A DNA stretch of 52,286 bases, taken from the NCBI GenBank assembly GCA_021807105.1, contig JAKAPL010000023.1, positions 1 through 52,286 on the forward strand, read 5' to 3'. Positions 41,936 to 50,148 of this stretch are shown here, piece after piece. This DNA comes from Myxococcales bacterium. Its GTDB lineage: Bacteria; Myxococcota; Myxococcia; Myxococcales; JAKAPL01. The translations under genes were made by a program, and so were the position numbers. How positions within the stretch are numbered: the first letter of the stretch is position 1; every line of letters starts with the position of its first letter. Below the pieces are notes generated by a model that saw nothing but the letters and a program-made list of their open reading frames with translations, searched no databases and was not told the DNA's origin.

Positions 41936-43222
41936 ATGCGCAAGACAATCCTGATAGCGGCGGCGTTCGGCTTTCTCTCTTGCGGCGGAGCTCACCCGCG
42001 CGGGCCGGCGGCGGTGGCGGCCCAGAACGCCGGCCCGGCGGAGGAGGCGAACGGGGCCGGCGGCGAGGGCAGCTCGAGCGGGGGCCGCGGCTCGAGCGGC
42101 TCCGATCCTTCCGCCGCGACGAGCCCCCCCGGCGGCGCCGCGAGCGGAGGTGATCTTTCGGGTGGCGACACGTCCGTTGGCGGCGCGGGTACTTCCGGCG
42201 GCTCGTCGGGCGGATCCTCGGGGAAGAGCGGAACGTCCGGCTCCAGCGGCTCCTCGGGCGTGGCCGAGGGAGGCAGCTCGGGCGGAGCCGGCGCCGGTGG
42301 AGCGTCCGGCGGCGGTCAGGCGGGGCTGCTTACCGCCGGTCTCTGGGACGACAACCTGAACTACGACTTCTTCAAGGCATACCTGGCCGCGCACGCGGGG
42401 ATCCCGGGCGACCCCGGCTTCTCAACAAGGGACTACGACGCGGCCCACTCGGCCTCGGCGCGGCGGTCCGCCCACCAGGTCATCGACGCCGCCGTCGTCA
42501 TCGACACGACCGGCAGCATGGCCGACGAGCTGTCCTACCTCCAAGCCGAGTTCGCGAACATCACCCAGGAGATCGCCGCCGCCTTCCCAAACGCTGATCA
42601 GCGCTGGGCGCTCGTCTGCTACCGCGACCGGCCGGACACCGATCCCGGAGACGAGTACGTCACCCGCGTCTTCGACTTCACGGCCGACCCGGGCGTCTTC
42701 TCGAATGAGATCCTGGCCCAGACTGCGGACAACGGCGGCGACTACCCCGAGGCGCCCGATCTCGGCCTCGCGCAAGTACCTGGACTCTCCTGGCGGACCG
42801 GCTCGGACGTCGGGAAGATCGTCTTCTGGGTCGCGGACGCCCCGCAGCATACCGCGCACGCGGCGGACATGAAGGCGTCGCTCCAAGGAGTCTTCGAGAC
42901 CGGCGCCCGCCTCTATCCAGTCTCGGGGAGCGGCACCGACGAACTGCTCGAGTTCACCATGCGAACCGCCGCGCAGCTTTCCGGCGGCCGCTACCTCTTC
43001 CTCACCGACGACTCGGGCATTGGAGGCGCGCACAAGGTCCCGGAGATCCCCTGCTTCTTCGTGGAGAAGCTCGAGAAGGCCCTCGTGCGCGTGGCCTCCA
43101 TGGAGCTGTCCGGCGCGTACCTCGCTCCCGACCCCAGCGACATCATCCGCACCGTCGGCGACCCCGACCTGCAAGCCGGCACCTGTACTTACCAGGACGG
43201 GGAGACGTTCAGGGTCTTCTAA
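41936..43222 (+). CDS. Lipoprotein with Gly/Ser-rich stalk and von Willebrand A domain
   Basis: 428 residues. Short signal peptide with lipobox FLSC. Residues 25-135 are a Gly/Ser linker, typical of surface-displayed proteins in this organism. The VWA domain begins IDAAVVIDTTGSMADEL, with the MIDAS pattern DxTxS, and continues with RWALVCYRDRPDTDPGDEYVTRVFDFTAD. The metal site suggests Mg-dependent ligand binding. No good ribosome site is seen. A GG-N10-GC match at 41909-41922 would give almost no leader, so I do not call it a promoter. Confidence 0.8.
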   Translation: MRKTILIAAAFGFLSCGGAHPRGPAAVAAQNAGPAEEANGAGGEGSSSGGRGSSGSDPSAATSPPGGAASGGDLSGGDTSVGGAGTSGGSSGGSSGKSGTSGSSGSSGVAEGGSSGGAGAGGASGGGQAGLLTAGLWDDNLNYDFFKAYLAAHAGIPGDPGFSTRDYDAAHSASARRSAHQVIDAAVVIDTTGSMADELSYLQAEFANITQEIAAAFPNADQRWALVCYRDRPDTDPGDEYVTRVFDFTADPGVFSNEILAQTADNGGDYPEAPDLGLAQVPGLSWRTGSDVGKIVFWVADAPQHTAHAADMKASLQGVFETGARLYPVSGSGTDELLEFTMRTAAQLSGGRYLFLTDDSGIGGAHKVPEIPCFFVEKLEKALVRVASMELSGAYLAPDPSDIIRTVGDPDLQAGTCTYQDGETFRVF

Positions 43223-43279
43223 CCCCCGTCCCCGGCGACGTGAGGGGATTCGATCACCCACTCGCAGGGGAGACCCCGG

Positions 43280-44242
43280 CTATCCTGCGTCGCGCAGGAT
43301 AGCGAGCGCGTGCCGGAAGTCGTCGGGCAGCGGCGCCTCCACCCGCACGCGGTCTCCCCGGCGCGGGTGAGGGAAGACGAGTAGGCGGGCATGGAGCGCC
43401 TGTCTACCTATGGCGTCGGCGGCGAGCGCCGCCGGAGAGCCGATGAGCCTTCGCTCACGGCGGGTCCCCCCGTAGAGCGTGTCGGCGAGCAGCGGGAAGC
43501 CAGCTTCGGCGAACTGCACGCGGATCTGGTGCGTCCTGCCGGTCTGGAGCGCCACGTCCATGAGGGCGGTGCCGGCAAACCGCTCCGTGACCTCGAAGGA
43601 GAGACGAGCCCTCCGCGCTGCTGCGACGCGGGTGGTGAAGCGGACGCGGTCGCGCGGGTGGCGCCCATACGGTGTGTCGTAGTTCCCCCGCTCCGGCGGG
43701 GTCCCGTGGACGATGGCCAGGTATCGTTTCTCCACGAGGCGCGCCTTGAACGCGGCCTGGAGCGCAACGAGCGCTGGCTCATTCTTCGCGACCACCAACG
43801 TCCCGCTCGTCTCCTTGTCGAGCCGGTGGACGATGCCCGGTCGCAGCTCGCCGCCGATGGATCCGAGATCCGGGCAGCGGTGGAGGAGCGCGTTAACGAG
43901 CGTGCCCGAGACGAGCGGTCCGGCGGGGTGGACGACCATGCCGGCGGGCTTGTCCACGACGACCGCGTCCTCGTCCTCCCAGAGAATCCGGATCGGAAGC
44001 GGCTCTGGAGCCACGCGGGCCACTCGTACCGCGCGCGGGGTCATGTCCAGGACGTCTCCGACCCGTAGCTTGCGCGCCGGCTTCGCCCCGCCTCCGTTGA
44101 CCCGAATCGCGCCCTCCTCGATCAGCCCCTTCACCTGCGATCGGGTCAGCTCTGGCCGCAGGGAGGCGAGGTAGCGATCGAGCCGTAGCCCGGCCCCCGC
44201 GCCGGGAACTTTGTGGTGGAGGACGGAGTGCTCGCCTACCAA
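43280..44242 (-). CDS. rluD: 23S rRNA pseudouridine synthase, RluD-type
   Basis: 320 residues. An S4 RNA-binding domain at the N-terminus (LRLDRYLASLRPELTRSQVKGLIEEGAIRVNG) is followed by the pseudouridine synthase domain. The catalytic Asp lies in HRLDKETSG; other family blocks are VVDKPAGMVVHPA and LQTGRTHQIRVQF. RluD and RluC groups are close, so target positions are not certain. The TTG start overlaps the stop codon of the small upstream gene. Confidence 0.9.
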   Translation of the reverse strand: MVGEHSVLHHKVPGAGAGLRLDRYLASLRPELTRSQVKGLIEEGAIRVNGGGAKPARKLRVGDVLDMTPRAVRVARVAPEPLPIRILWEDEDAVVVDKPAGMVVHPAGPLVSGTLVNALLHRCPDLGSIGGELRPGIVHRLDKETSGTLVVAKNEPALVALQAAFKARLVEKRYLAIVHGTPPERGNYDTPYGRHPRDRVRFTTRVAAARRARLSFEVTERFAGTALMDVALQTGRTHQIRVQFAEAGFPLLADTLYGGTRRERRLIGSPAALAADAIGRQALHARLLVFPHPRRGDRVRVEAPLPDDFRHALAILRDAG

Positions 44243-44505
44243 ATCTTGGATCGAACCTTCGCCTTCAGCTTGAGGATCACGTCGACCACGGCGCGCTCGA
44301 AGTAATTCGTCTGCGCGTACAACTCGGCCGAGACGCGCCGGCGGTACAGTTCGCGCCCCTCGGATAACTCGTCGGCGAGCGCGTCGAAGAAGTTGTCCTG
44401 TTCGATGCTCTTCACGATCTTCGCGTCGTTGTACAGGGAGATGTCCGAGGCGATCGCCCGCGCCAGCCTCTTAGCCTTGGCCTTCTCGTCCGGCGGATCC
44501 GCCAT
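44236..44505 (-). CDS. Small conserved protein of unknown function
   Basis: 89 residues, cytoplasmic and mostly helical: a charged N-terminus, then KRLARAIASDISLYNDAKIVKSIEQDNFFDALADELSEGRELY and a basic C-terminus. The pattern is that of a small conserved deltaproteobacterial family without known role. It overlaps rluD by 7 bp. Its own sigma-70 promoter lies at 44529-44557. Confidence 0.7.
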   Translation of the reverse strand: MADPPDEKAKAKRLARAIASDISLYNDAKIVKSIEQDNFFDALADELSEGRELYRRRVSAELYAQTNYFERAVVDVILKLKAKVRSKIW

Positions 44506-44528
44506 TCTCGCTCCATCCTCGCAATTCT

Positions 44529-44557
44529 AGATAACCTCGCTCCCGCCGTGCTGTCAA
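44529..44557 (-). promoter_or_regulatory. Sigma-70 promoter of the small gene and rluD
   Basis: Minus strand TTGACA (44552-44557), 17-bp spacer, TTATCT (44529-44534). It shows that host-type sequence reaches at least to 44557, so any phage boundary lies between there and 44590. Confidence 0.52.
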
Positions 44558-44606
44558 ACTTCCCGCCGGCGCCCACCTCAGGCAGCCCTGACCGAAGGAG
44601 GAATGA

Positions 44607-45167
44607 ATGTCCGACCTGATCATCTGCCCCTCGGGCCTCGCGGGGACCATCCCCGCCCTCAAGGGCAAGGAAGGAGCGCTGCTCGCCGGCCAGTGGCAGA
44701 AGCGCAGCCGCCTCTTCGTAGCCTCGCCTGGCATCCGGAAGGCGGAGGACGTCGATGTCGGCGAGGCGTCACTCGTCGAGAAGGCGCTCGCGCGGCCCAT
44801 CACGCTCGTCAAGACCGGCGAGGAGCGGTTCGTCCTCGGCATCGTGCTCGAGCCTGAGACAGTCGACGCGCAGAACGACCTCTACTCGGCGGCCGAGGTG
44901 CGCGAGGCGGCGCACCGCTTCCTCGAGGACTACGGCAACATCGGGCTCATGCACCGCGGGCTGGTGAACGACCAGGTGAAGATCCTCGAGTCCTACGTGG
45001 CGCCGGCGGAGTTCGCGGTCGCCGGCACCCGCATCAAGAAGGGAACCTGGCTGCTCGCCGTACATGTGCTCGACGATGAGCTGTGGGCAGAGGTGAAGGC
45101 TGGCGATCTCGGCGGCTACTCGATCGGTGGATCGGCTTCGAGGCATGCTGAGAACATTGGATCGTAG
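44607..45167 (+). CDS. xkdF: XkdF-type phage head-maturation protease, truncated at its 3' end
   Basis: 186 residues, starting at an ATG with GAAGGAGG upstream. After a short N-terminus, residues 68-180 form the XkdF/S78-type domain: GIVLEPETVDAQNDLYSAAEVREAAHRF, the presumed catalytic His in GLMHRG (near 115) and the presumed catalytic Ser in GYSIGGSA (near 171). Such proteases trim prohead proteins during capsid assembly. Reading ends at ...GSASRHAENIGS, right after the active-site Ser segment. Homologues normally continue. Downstream the strand changes to bacterial genes, and matching phage coding resumes at 51202. No portal or terminase gene precedes it. Confidence 0.75.
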   Translation: MSDLIICPSGLAGTIPALKGKEGALLAGQWQKRSRLFVASPGIRKAEDVDVGEASLVEKALARPITLVKTGEERFVLGIVLEPETVDAQNDLYSAAEVREAAHRFLEDYGNIGLMHRGLVNDQVKILESYVAPAEFAVAGTRIKKGTWLLAVHVLDDELWAEVKAGDLGGYSIGGSASRHAENIGS

Positions 45168-45190
45168 TTGAATCTCTATTCGACTACGAT
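45161..45190. repeat. 12-bp inverted repeat at the xkdF break point
   Basis: ATCGTAGTTGAA (45161-45172), 6-bp loop, TTCGACTACGAT (45179-45190); one T:G mismatch that pairs as U:G in RNA. It contains the TAG that ends the truncated xkdF frame and touches the stop of the opposite methyltransferase gene at 45184. No T-run follows. A bidirectional terminator or the scar of the insertion are both possible. Confidence 0.75.
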
Positions 45191-45890
45191 GGCCGGCGTC
45201 CGCTGACCACGGGCAAGCCGAGCCCAGGCCAGCAGCGGCGGCCCAACAGGCTCCATGCGCCCCGGGCGGTATCGAGCAACCGGGGCGAGCGGATGGGCGG
45301 GTAGAAGACTGCGCCGGATTGGGACAGGTCGGTGAACCCAGCGCCGTGGACGACCTGGGCGAGGTCTCGCGGACGGAAGAAGCGGGCCCGTCTCCACGGC
45401 TCCGAACCGAACCGGCCGCGCAGGCGTCTCACGAACGCCCAACTGGAGAAACGACCGAACTCGCTGATGACGAGGCGTCCGCCGGGCCTCAGCACGCGGA
45501 ACGCCTCACTCACCACGGCCCGGGGCTCCCGCGCGAAGCAGAGGATCGTGACCGCGAGCACCGCGTCGAAGTATTCGCCGCGGAAGGGAAGCGCCTCGGC
45601 TCTGCCGCGGACCCACGAGAGGCCAGATTGGCCTGACAGTCGTTCGGCAGCGGCCCGGAGCATCCCGGCGGATTGGTCGAGCCCGATCGCGAAGCCGTTC
45701 GCAGCACCGCCGGCCCGGCGTAGTTGCCGTCGCCGCATCCGACATCGAGGACGCGCTCGCCAGGCTGGAGATCGGCGAGGGCGAAGACGACCTCCTTCTC
45801 GTCCGCATCGACGCGCGCGCCGAGCGGCGCCTCGTACCAGCGGCGGTACTCTTGCGGGTCGACCTCAGCGGGAGCGCGCTCTAGAACCAC
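45184..45890 (-). pseudogene. SAM-dependent methyltransferase (UbiE type), frameshifted
   Basis: About 235 residues if the frame is repaired. Start GTG at 45890 (VVLERAPAEVDPQEYRRWYEAPLG). The SAM motif VLDVGCGDGNY is read in the first frame. Near 45705-45722 the frame must shift by one base to continue as NGFAIGLDQSAGMLRAAAERL, then ALPFRGEYFDAVLAVTILCF and LRPGGRLVISEFG. So motif I and the rest of the enzyme are now in different frames. Either a real inactivating indel or a sequencing error in the GGGCCGGCGG run. Starts 10 bp inside the flavoprotein gene, as the last cistron of the operon. Confidence 0.82.
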
Positions 45891-47032
45891 CGCCGCAGCC
45901 AGTCCTTCTCGAACAGAACCTTGGCGGCGTGCCAGGACCGGCCGGGCGGATGCATCTTCATCTGCGGTACCGGCTCCGCGTAGAAGTTGCCCTTTCCGAA
46001 ACCCGCCTTGCCATCGCCCGCCTCGACGAAGCACTCGCCCCCGCCGTCGAACGAGGCGGGTTTCCCTTCGCCGGTGATGGCTCGAGCGATGTTCGCTGCC
46101 ACCACCTCCGCCTCGCCGTGGGCGAAGACGCCCGCCTTGGGCAAGGGCTTCCCAAGCTTCAGCGGAATGCTGACAACGTCGCCGAGCGCGAAGACGCGGT
46201 CGAACTTCGTTGCCATCGTGCCGCGGTCGACCGGGATCCAGCCGCTCTCGTTCGTGAGGCCCGCCTCGCGCACCACCTTGGGCGCCCGATGGGGCGGCAC
46301 GTAAACGAGCAGGTCGAAAGCCGCCTCCGTGCCATTCGAGAACTTCAGCACGCGCGCCTTGGGGTCGATCTCCTTGACCTGATGCTCCGGGTGATAGCCG
46401 ATCCCCTTCGCCTCGACCATATGCCGCACGGCCTTCGACACCTCGGGCCCCGCGACCCCCATGGGTCCGGGCTCGGCAGCGTACAGATCGATCCGCGTCT
46501 TTTCTCGCAGCTTCCGCGTGCGCAGGTGATGTTCGATGAGCATCGCGGCCTCGTAAGGCGCTGCGGGGCACTTGTAGGCCGGCGCGGCGGTGAGGACGAC
46601 GAGCCTGCCGCCGGTGAACACCTTCAGCGCCTGTTGCAGAGCCTCGGCACCCGCCAGCGTGTAGAAGTTGTGGCCCGACTCGGCGAGTCCGGGAATCGTC
46701 TCGGGCGAAAGCTCTGCGCCGAGCGTGACGATGAGGTAGTCGCCGGGGAGCGCGCGCCCTGCCACGACGGCCTCGCGGCGCGCGGGATCGATCCGCTCGA
46801 TTTCGCCCTGCACGCGCTCGATGCCCTTCCTCTCAAGGCGCGCGAGGGGTCGCGTGATCTGCTCGGCGGTCCGGCCGCCCGTCATGAGCCAGAGCAGCGA
46901 GGGTGTGAACAAGAAGGAAGCCTCGCGCTCGATGAGCACCACGCGGTGCTCCTTGGGCAACGCCTTGCGCAGCTCGTTCGCGGCGACGAGACCTCCGACG
47001 CCACATCCCAGAACCAAGACGGTGCTCGCCAT
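45881..47032 (-). CDS. Sulfide:quinone oxidoreductase-like FAD/NAD-dependent flavoprotein
   Basis: 383 residues. N-terminal FAD dinucleotide motif VLGCGVGGLVAANELR, second nucleotide region RLVVLTAAPAYKCPAAPYEAAMLIE, C-terminal FAD segment FDRVFALGDVVSIPL and membrane-amphipathic end LFEKDWLRRWF. The single Cys in KCPAAPYE sits where SQR enzymes have a redox Cys. This looks like the SQR-like or Ndh-like branch. With rhodanese and DsrE genes next to it, oxidation of sulfide or persulfide with quinone is the likely task. A distinct substrate cannot be excluded. Confidence 0.82.
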   Translation of the reverse strand: MASTVLVLGCGVGGLVAANELRKALPKEHRVVLIEREASFLFTPSLLWLMTGGRTAEQITRPLARLERKGIERVQGEIERIDPARREAVVAGRALPGDYLIVTLGAELSPETIPGLAESGHNFYTLAGAEALQQALKVFTGGRLVVLTAAPAYKCPAAPYEAAMLIEHHLRTRKLREKTRIDLYAAEPGPMGVAGPEVSKAVRHMVEAKGIGYHPEHQVKEIDPKARVLKFSNGTEAAFDLLVYVPPHRAPKVVREAGLTNESGWIPVDRGTMATKFDRVFALGDVVSIPLKLGKPLPKAGVFAHGEAEVVAANIARAITGEGKPASFDGGGECFVEAGDGKAGFGKGNFYAEPVPQMKMHPPGRSWHAAKVLFEKDWLRRWF

Positions 47033-47041
47033 GCGCTCTCC

Positions 47042-47539
47042 CTACTTTCTGATGGGCAAGCCCTTCGTCGCCCAGTCGGTTTGGAAGTTGTGGGGCAAGT
47101 CCAGCACTCTCGCGCGGGTGAATCCGAGCCTCTCCAGCTCATGTATCGCTGGCCGCACGTTCGGGCACCGCGCCCAGGGGCAGCAGCCGCAGTAGATGAC
47201 GATGGGGGTGTCGTGCGGCAACCCCTGCACCGCCCTCTGGAGCGCCGAGAGCCCTTCCGGGGTGGACGCCATCCCAACGTAGTGGGCTCCCGGAACGTGA
47301 TTCCGGGTGAAGATGGCTTCGGGGCCGACGTGGAGCACCAGCGGCGGCGCTCCGGCGTCGCCGCCGAGCGTACGGATCAACTCCTCGGGCTCGATGATCT
47401 CGTCGGGAGGCAGCTCGGAGAGCGCAGGGCTGGCCGGCGCAGCAGGCGCCGCGGCCCGAGGCGGAGCCGGCTTCGCGCACGCGAATGTGAACGGCAGAGA
47501 GCCGATCAAGACAAACGGGATGAGACCAGCACGCCTCAC
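47042..47539 (-). CDS. Rhodanese-domain lipoprotein
   Basis: 165 residues. Signal peptide with lipobox FAC, Ala/Pro-rich spacer, then a rhodanese domain (PEELIRTLGGDAG...). The active-site loop is unusually Cys-rich: YCGCCPWARCPNVRPA, with four Cys where most rhodaneses have one. This variant is seen in a subgroup of exported rhodaneses. It could transfer sulfane sulfur in the periplasm. Lies 9 bp before the flavoprotein gene. Confidence 0.85.
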   Translation of the reverse strand: MRRAGLIPFVLIGSLPFTFACAKPAPPRAAAPAAPASPALSELPPDEIIEPEELIRTLGGDAGAPPLVLHVGPEAIFTRNHVPGAHYVGMASTPEGLSALQRAVQGLPHDTPIVIYCGCCPWARCPNVRPAIHELERLGFTRARVLDLPHNFQTDWATKGLPIRK

Positions 47540-47554
47540 GGTTGCCTCCGCAGC

Positions 47555-47905
47555 TCAGAAGACCAGCGCCTTGTCGGCCTCGGCGGTCCAGGTGGTCCAC
47601 TCTTCGAGCGAGCTCCGGTGCGCACCCTCGACCAGCTCCGTCTCGGTGATGCCCCGAGCATCCATGCAGGAACCGCAGACGCCCACCTCGCCGCCATGAC
47701 GGATCACCGCGGAGATCATGTTCTGGACGTTGTAGTAGCCGGCCGGCACCTTCTGGCTGCCCTTCGCGCAGGCGGCGCCGTCGCCCACCAGGAAGAGCTT
47801 CAACTCGACGCCCTCCCGCTGGGTGAGCGATCCCGCCAGCCGGAGCGCGTTGTAGGCCCGCTCGGAGCCATAGGGCGCGTCGTTGATGATGATCACGAAT
47901 GTCAT
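47555..47905 (-). CDS. DsrE/YchN-family sulfur relay protein
   Basis: 116 residues from the ATG at 47905, which overlaps the regulator's stop codon and has AAGGAG upstream. The fold is DsrE-like (FVIIINDAPYGSERAYNALRLAGSL). Cys residues sit in GDGAACAKGSQ and, importantly, in GVCGSCMDARGI, matching the sulfur-carrying Cys loop of DsrE/YchN proteins. It probably carries sulfane sulfur between the other proteins of this operon. Confidence 0.85.
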   Translation of the reverse strand: MTFVIIINDAPYGSERAYNALRLAGSLTQREGVELKLFLVGDGAACAKGSQKVPAGYYNVQNMISAVIRHGGEVGVCGSCMDARGITETELVEGAHRSSLEEWTTWTAEADKALVF

Positions 47906-48564
47906 GTCGCAAGCTCCTTTGTGATGGGCAGCCCGGCCGCTCGCCACTCGGGGAGACCCTCCTCGAGCCGCCGCGCCTTGCGACCGCGGGCGCGCAGCGC
48001 AGCCACGGCGTCGAACGCGAGCAGGCAGTAGGGGCCGCGGCAGTAGGCGACGATCTCCCGGTCGCGCGGCAGCTCCCGCATGCGCCGGTCGAGCTGGTCG
48101 AGCGGCACGGAGATCGCTCCTGGGATGTGGCCTGCCCGGTACTCGTCCGTGGGCCGCACGTCGAGGACGAGGACCGTTCCGTTGCGCGCGCGGGCGAGGA
48201 GATCGCCGCGGCTCACCGGTGTCAGGTCGTCGCGCGAGGTGAAGTAGCGCTTCACCAGGCTTTGCACTTCGGCGAGGTGCCGCTCGCCCAGCGTGTGGAG
48301 GAGCCGGGCGAGCGCATCCACGTCGTCGCTCGCGAGCCGGTAGTGGACGTGGAGGCCCTCCTTGCGCGCCTCGACCAGGCGCGCCTCGCGCAGGAACTGG
48401 AGGTGGTGCGAGGTGTTCGCGACCGAGAGGCCAGTCTCCTTCGCGAGCGCCTCGACGGTCCGCTCGCCCTGCGAGAGGATCTCGATCAGCTCCAGCCGGC
48501 TCGGGCTCGAGGCGGCCTTCCCGATCTTGGCAAACTGCTGGTAGAGGCGGCGCTTCGGCTTCAT
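47902..48564 (-). CDS. ArsR-type repressor fused to a rhodanese domain (regulator 1)
   Basis: 220 residues from the ATG at 48564 with GAGGAG in front; an upstream GTG at 48597 would add 11 residues. Residues 5-95 are an ArsR winged helix (LSVANTSHHLQFLREARLVEARKEG). Residues 120-215 are a rhodanese domain with active loop AYCRGPYCLLA. These two Cys (CX4C) are the only cysteines in the protein; the metal-binding Cys of classical ArsR are absent. Sensing of persulfide or thiol oxidation through the rhodanese loop is therefore likely. Its promoter carries a matching operator. Confidence 0.9.
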   Translation of the reverse strand: MKPKRRLYQQFAKIGKAASSPSRLELIEILSQGERTVEALAKETGLSVANTSHHLQFLREARLVEARKEGLHVHYRLASDDVDALARLLHTLGERHLAEVQSLVKRYFTSRDDLTPVSRGDLLARARNGTVLVLDVRPTDEYRAGHIPGAISVPLDQLDRRMRELPRDREIVAYCRGPYCLLAFDAVAALRARGRKARRLEEGLPEWRAAGLPITKELAT

Positions 48565-48570
48565 TGACTC

Positions 48571-48589
48571 CTCAAACGAGGGTTTGAAT
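48571..48589. promoter_or_regulatory. Operator 1 of the ArsR-rhodanese regulator
   Basis: Perfect inverted repeat TCAAAC-GAGG-GTTTGA (48572-48587). It overlaps the -10 box of the operon promoter, so binding would block transcription. Same geometry as operator 2 at 50813-50828. Confidence 0.78.
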
Positions 48590-48613
48590 AGTCCCACTCT
48601 GTCCGCGTGTCAA
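48585..48613 (-). promoter_or_regulatory. Sigma-70 promoter of the sulfur operon
   Basis: Minus strand TTGACA (48608-48613), 17-bp spacer, TATTCA (48585-48590). The -10 box shares bases with operator 1. Confidence 0.7.
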
Positions 48614-48721
48614 GCAAACCGCCCGCGGGGGCCCGCGGGGTTCGCTTCAACCCATTGAGCCGCTCGAGCGCTCGTGCGGGTTGGGCAGAAAGTGGCAGCA
48701 CGAGCAAACGCTGGTCTGGCC

Positions 48722-49711
48722 CTACCGCCCCGCGACGGCACCGGCTGGGTTCCAGTAGTAGTAGAGCGAGAAGTTCGGATAGACAGCCGCAACATCGTTG
48801 GCACCCGCGACCGTGAAGAGCACCCCAACTTCGCCGGCGATCTGGCTGCCGAGTCGGAACTCGAACGTCGGTTGCACTCCCACGAGGCCGAAGCTCGGAC
48901 GGCCCACCTCGACCGGTTGACCATCGAGGCGGAACGGGAGGCCTTGCAGGCCCAGCGCCTCGATCGCGTAGGCAAGCCCGTGCCGCTCGTCGAGCACCTG
49001 CTCGAAGGCGCCGCGGTACTGGAAGATGTCGCCGTAGGCTTGTCCGGGGCCCCCACCCGGGAGCGCGTAGGAGTAGTACAGTCCGGCTGTCAGGCGGAAG
49101 GGCTCAAAGGCCTTGCGGAAGAGCAGCAGCTCGGTGATCTCCGGCTCGCCGAAGTGGGTCGCGGGCAGGCGACCGAGCGGTGCGAAGCCTCCGGGGATGG
49201 GAGGCGTCCCGAGCGAGCCGGCCCAGGTGCTCGTGGGCAGCGAGGCGAAGACCATCTCGGTGAGCCAGACGGGGAGGCCGCCCTGGTGGGGATCGTGCAA
49301 GCGGAACTTGCAGTAAGGGTTGGTGTCGCCCACGCCGTTGCCGGAAACGGCGGGGACGCCTCCTCCCGAACCCTGCCAGAAGGAGGCCTCCGAGGCGAAG
49401 ACGCCGCACTCCATCCAGGGAAGAATGCCGAGGGCATACTCGACGTTGGGGTTGATCGCCGCGAGCGATTGCGGCAGCGGCCGGGTCCCGAGCGACCAGC
49501 CGCCGTACTGCGCGTAGGCGTCCTCGCTGAAGATGTAGAGGCGGAAGAACATCTGCCCTGGCGGCTGAAGGCCGACGCCGCTCAGCAACTCCGGCCCTGC
49601 GATCACCGGATTCCAGACCGCTGGCGGCTCGGAGTCCGCTCGAGCCGATCCGCTCTGCGCCAAGAGCGCCGCGGCGGACAAGCAGAGCAGGCTCAGCCTG
49701 TTGTCCATCAT
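48722..49711 (-). CDS. Outer-membrane beta-barrel protein of the second operon
   Basis: About 329 residues with a signal peptide (LSLLCLSAAALLAQSGSARA). The remainder has repeated aromatic and glycine-rich strands (FRLTAGLYYSYALPGG, FRLGSQIAGEVGVLFTVAGAN, YPNFSLYYYWNP) as in MetA-type or transporter-like outer-membrane barrels. It lacks a C-terminal aromatic residue. Two ATG codons occur at 49711 and 49708; the second is better spaced from GAGG. It is the third gene behind regulator 2 and could mediate passage of a sulfur compound or other solute. Confidence 0.7.
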   Translation of the reverse strand: MMDNRLSLLCLSAAALLAQSGSARADSEPPAVWNPVIAGPELLSGVGLQPPGQMFFRLYIFSEDAYAQYGGWSLGTRPLPQSLAAINPNVEYALGILPWMECGVFASEASFWQGSGGGVPAVSGNGVGDTNPYCKFRLHDPHQGGLPVWLTEMVFASLPTSTWAGSLGTPPIPGGFAPLGRLPATHFGEPEITELLLFRKAFEPFRLTAGLYYSYALPGGGPGQAYGDIFQYRGAFEQVLDERHGLAYAIEALGLQGLPFRLDGQPVEVGRPSFGLVGVQPTFEFRLGSQIAGEVGVLFTVAGANDVAAVYPNFSLYYYWNPAGAVAGR

Positions 49712-49713
49712 CC

Positions 49714-50148
49714 TCAGGGGGCGGTGCCCGAGACAGCAAGTTGTCTCAGCCCGGCGCTCTCGCCGGGTTCGGGCCGCTCAAAGAGGGTCCGCTCGACGTC
49801 CGAAGCCTCTTCGGGCGCGCTCGGGATCGCTGGAGAGTCCGAGCCGGTCTCTTGCCGCTCGCGCGTCGCTTGCACCCGGACGCCGGCACCTTCGGCCAGC
49901 TCGGAGGCGACCACCCGATCCTGCCGGTCGCCCCGGATGCGCCAGCCGGTCGCGACAATGCCCGCGGCGACATCGAAGCGCTCGATCGAATAGCCTTTCT
50001 CGACGAGGATCGCTCGGAGGGCGGCGAGGACCGCCGCACGCGGTCGCCGATAGACATGGGAACGGGCGGCGTTCTCCAGCTGCTGCTCTTCGCGAGACGC
50101 GGCGCAGGATGTGAGCAGGACCAAGAAAATGCAAACGGATATCTTCAT
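49714..50148 (-). CDS. Small lipoprotein of unknown function
   Basis: 144 residues. Signal peptide with lipobox LTSC. The first half has a compact alpha/beta pattern (RSHVYRRPRAAVLAALRAILVEKGYSIERFDVAAGIVATGW) like BamC-type lipoprotein modules. The second half is acidic and Ser/Pro-rich. The ATG overlaps the stop of regulator 2 (ATGA) and the stop lies 2 bp before the outer-membrane protein gene. No function assigned. Confidence 0.7.
   Translation of the reverse strand: MKISVCIFLVLLTSCAASREEQQLENAARSHVYRRPRAAVLAALRAILVEKGYSIERFDVAAGIVATGWRIRGDRQDRVVASELAEGAGVRVQATRERQETGSDSPAIPSAPEEASDVERTLFERPEPGESAGLRQLAVSGTAP

Noticed and set aside
48601..48721. Further gene or RNA between regulator 1 and the outer-membrane protein gene
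   Set aside because: The gap holds the promoter -35 box and GC-rich inverted repeats only; no open frame with a start and no recognisable RNA fold.
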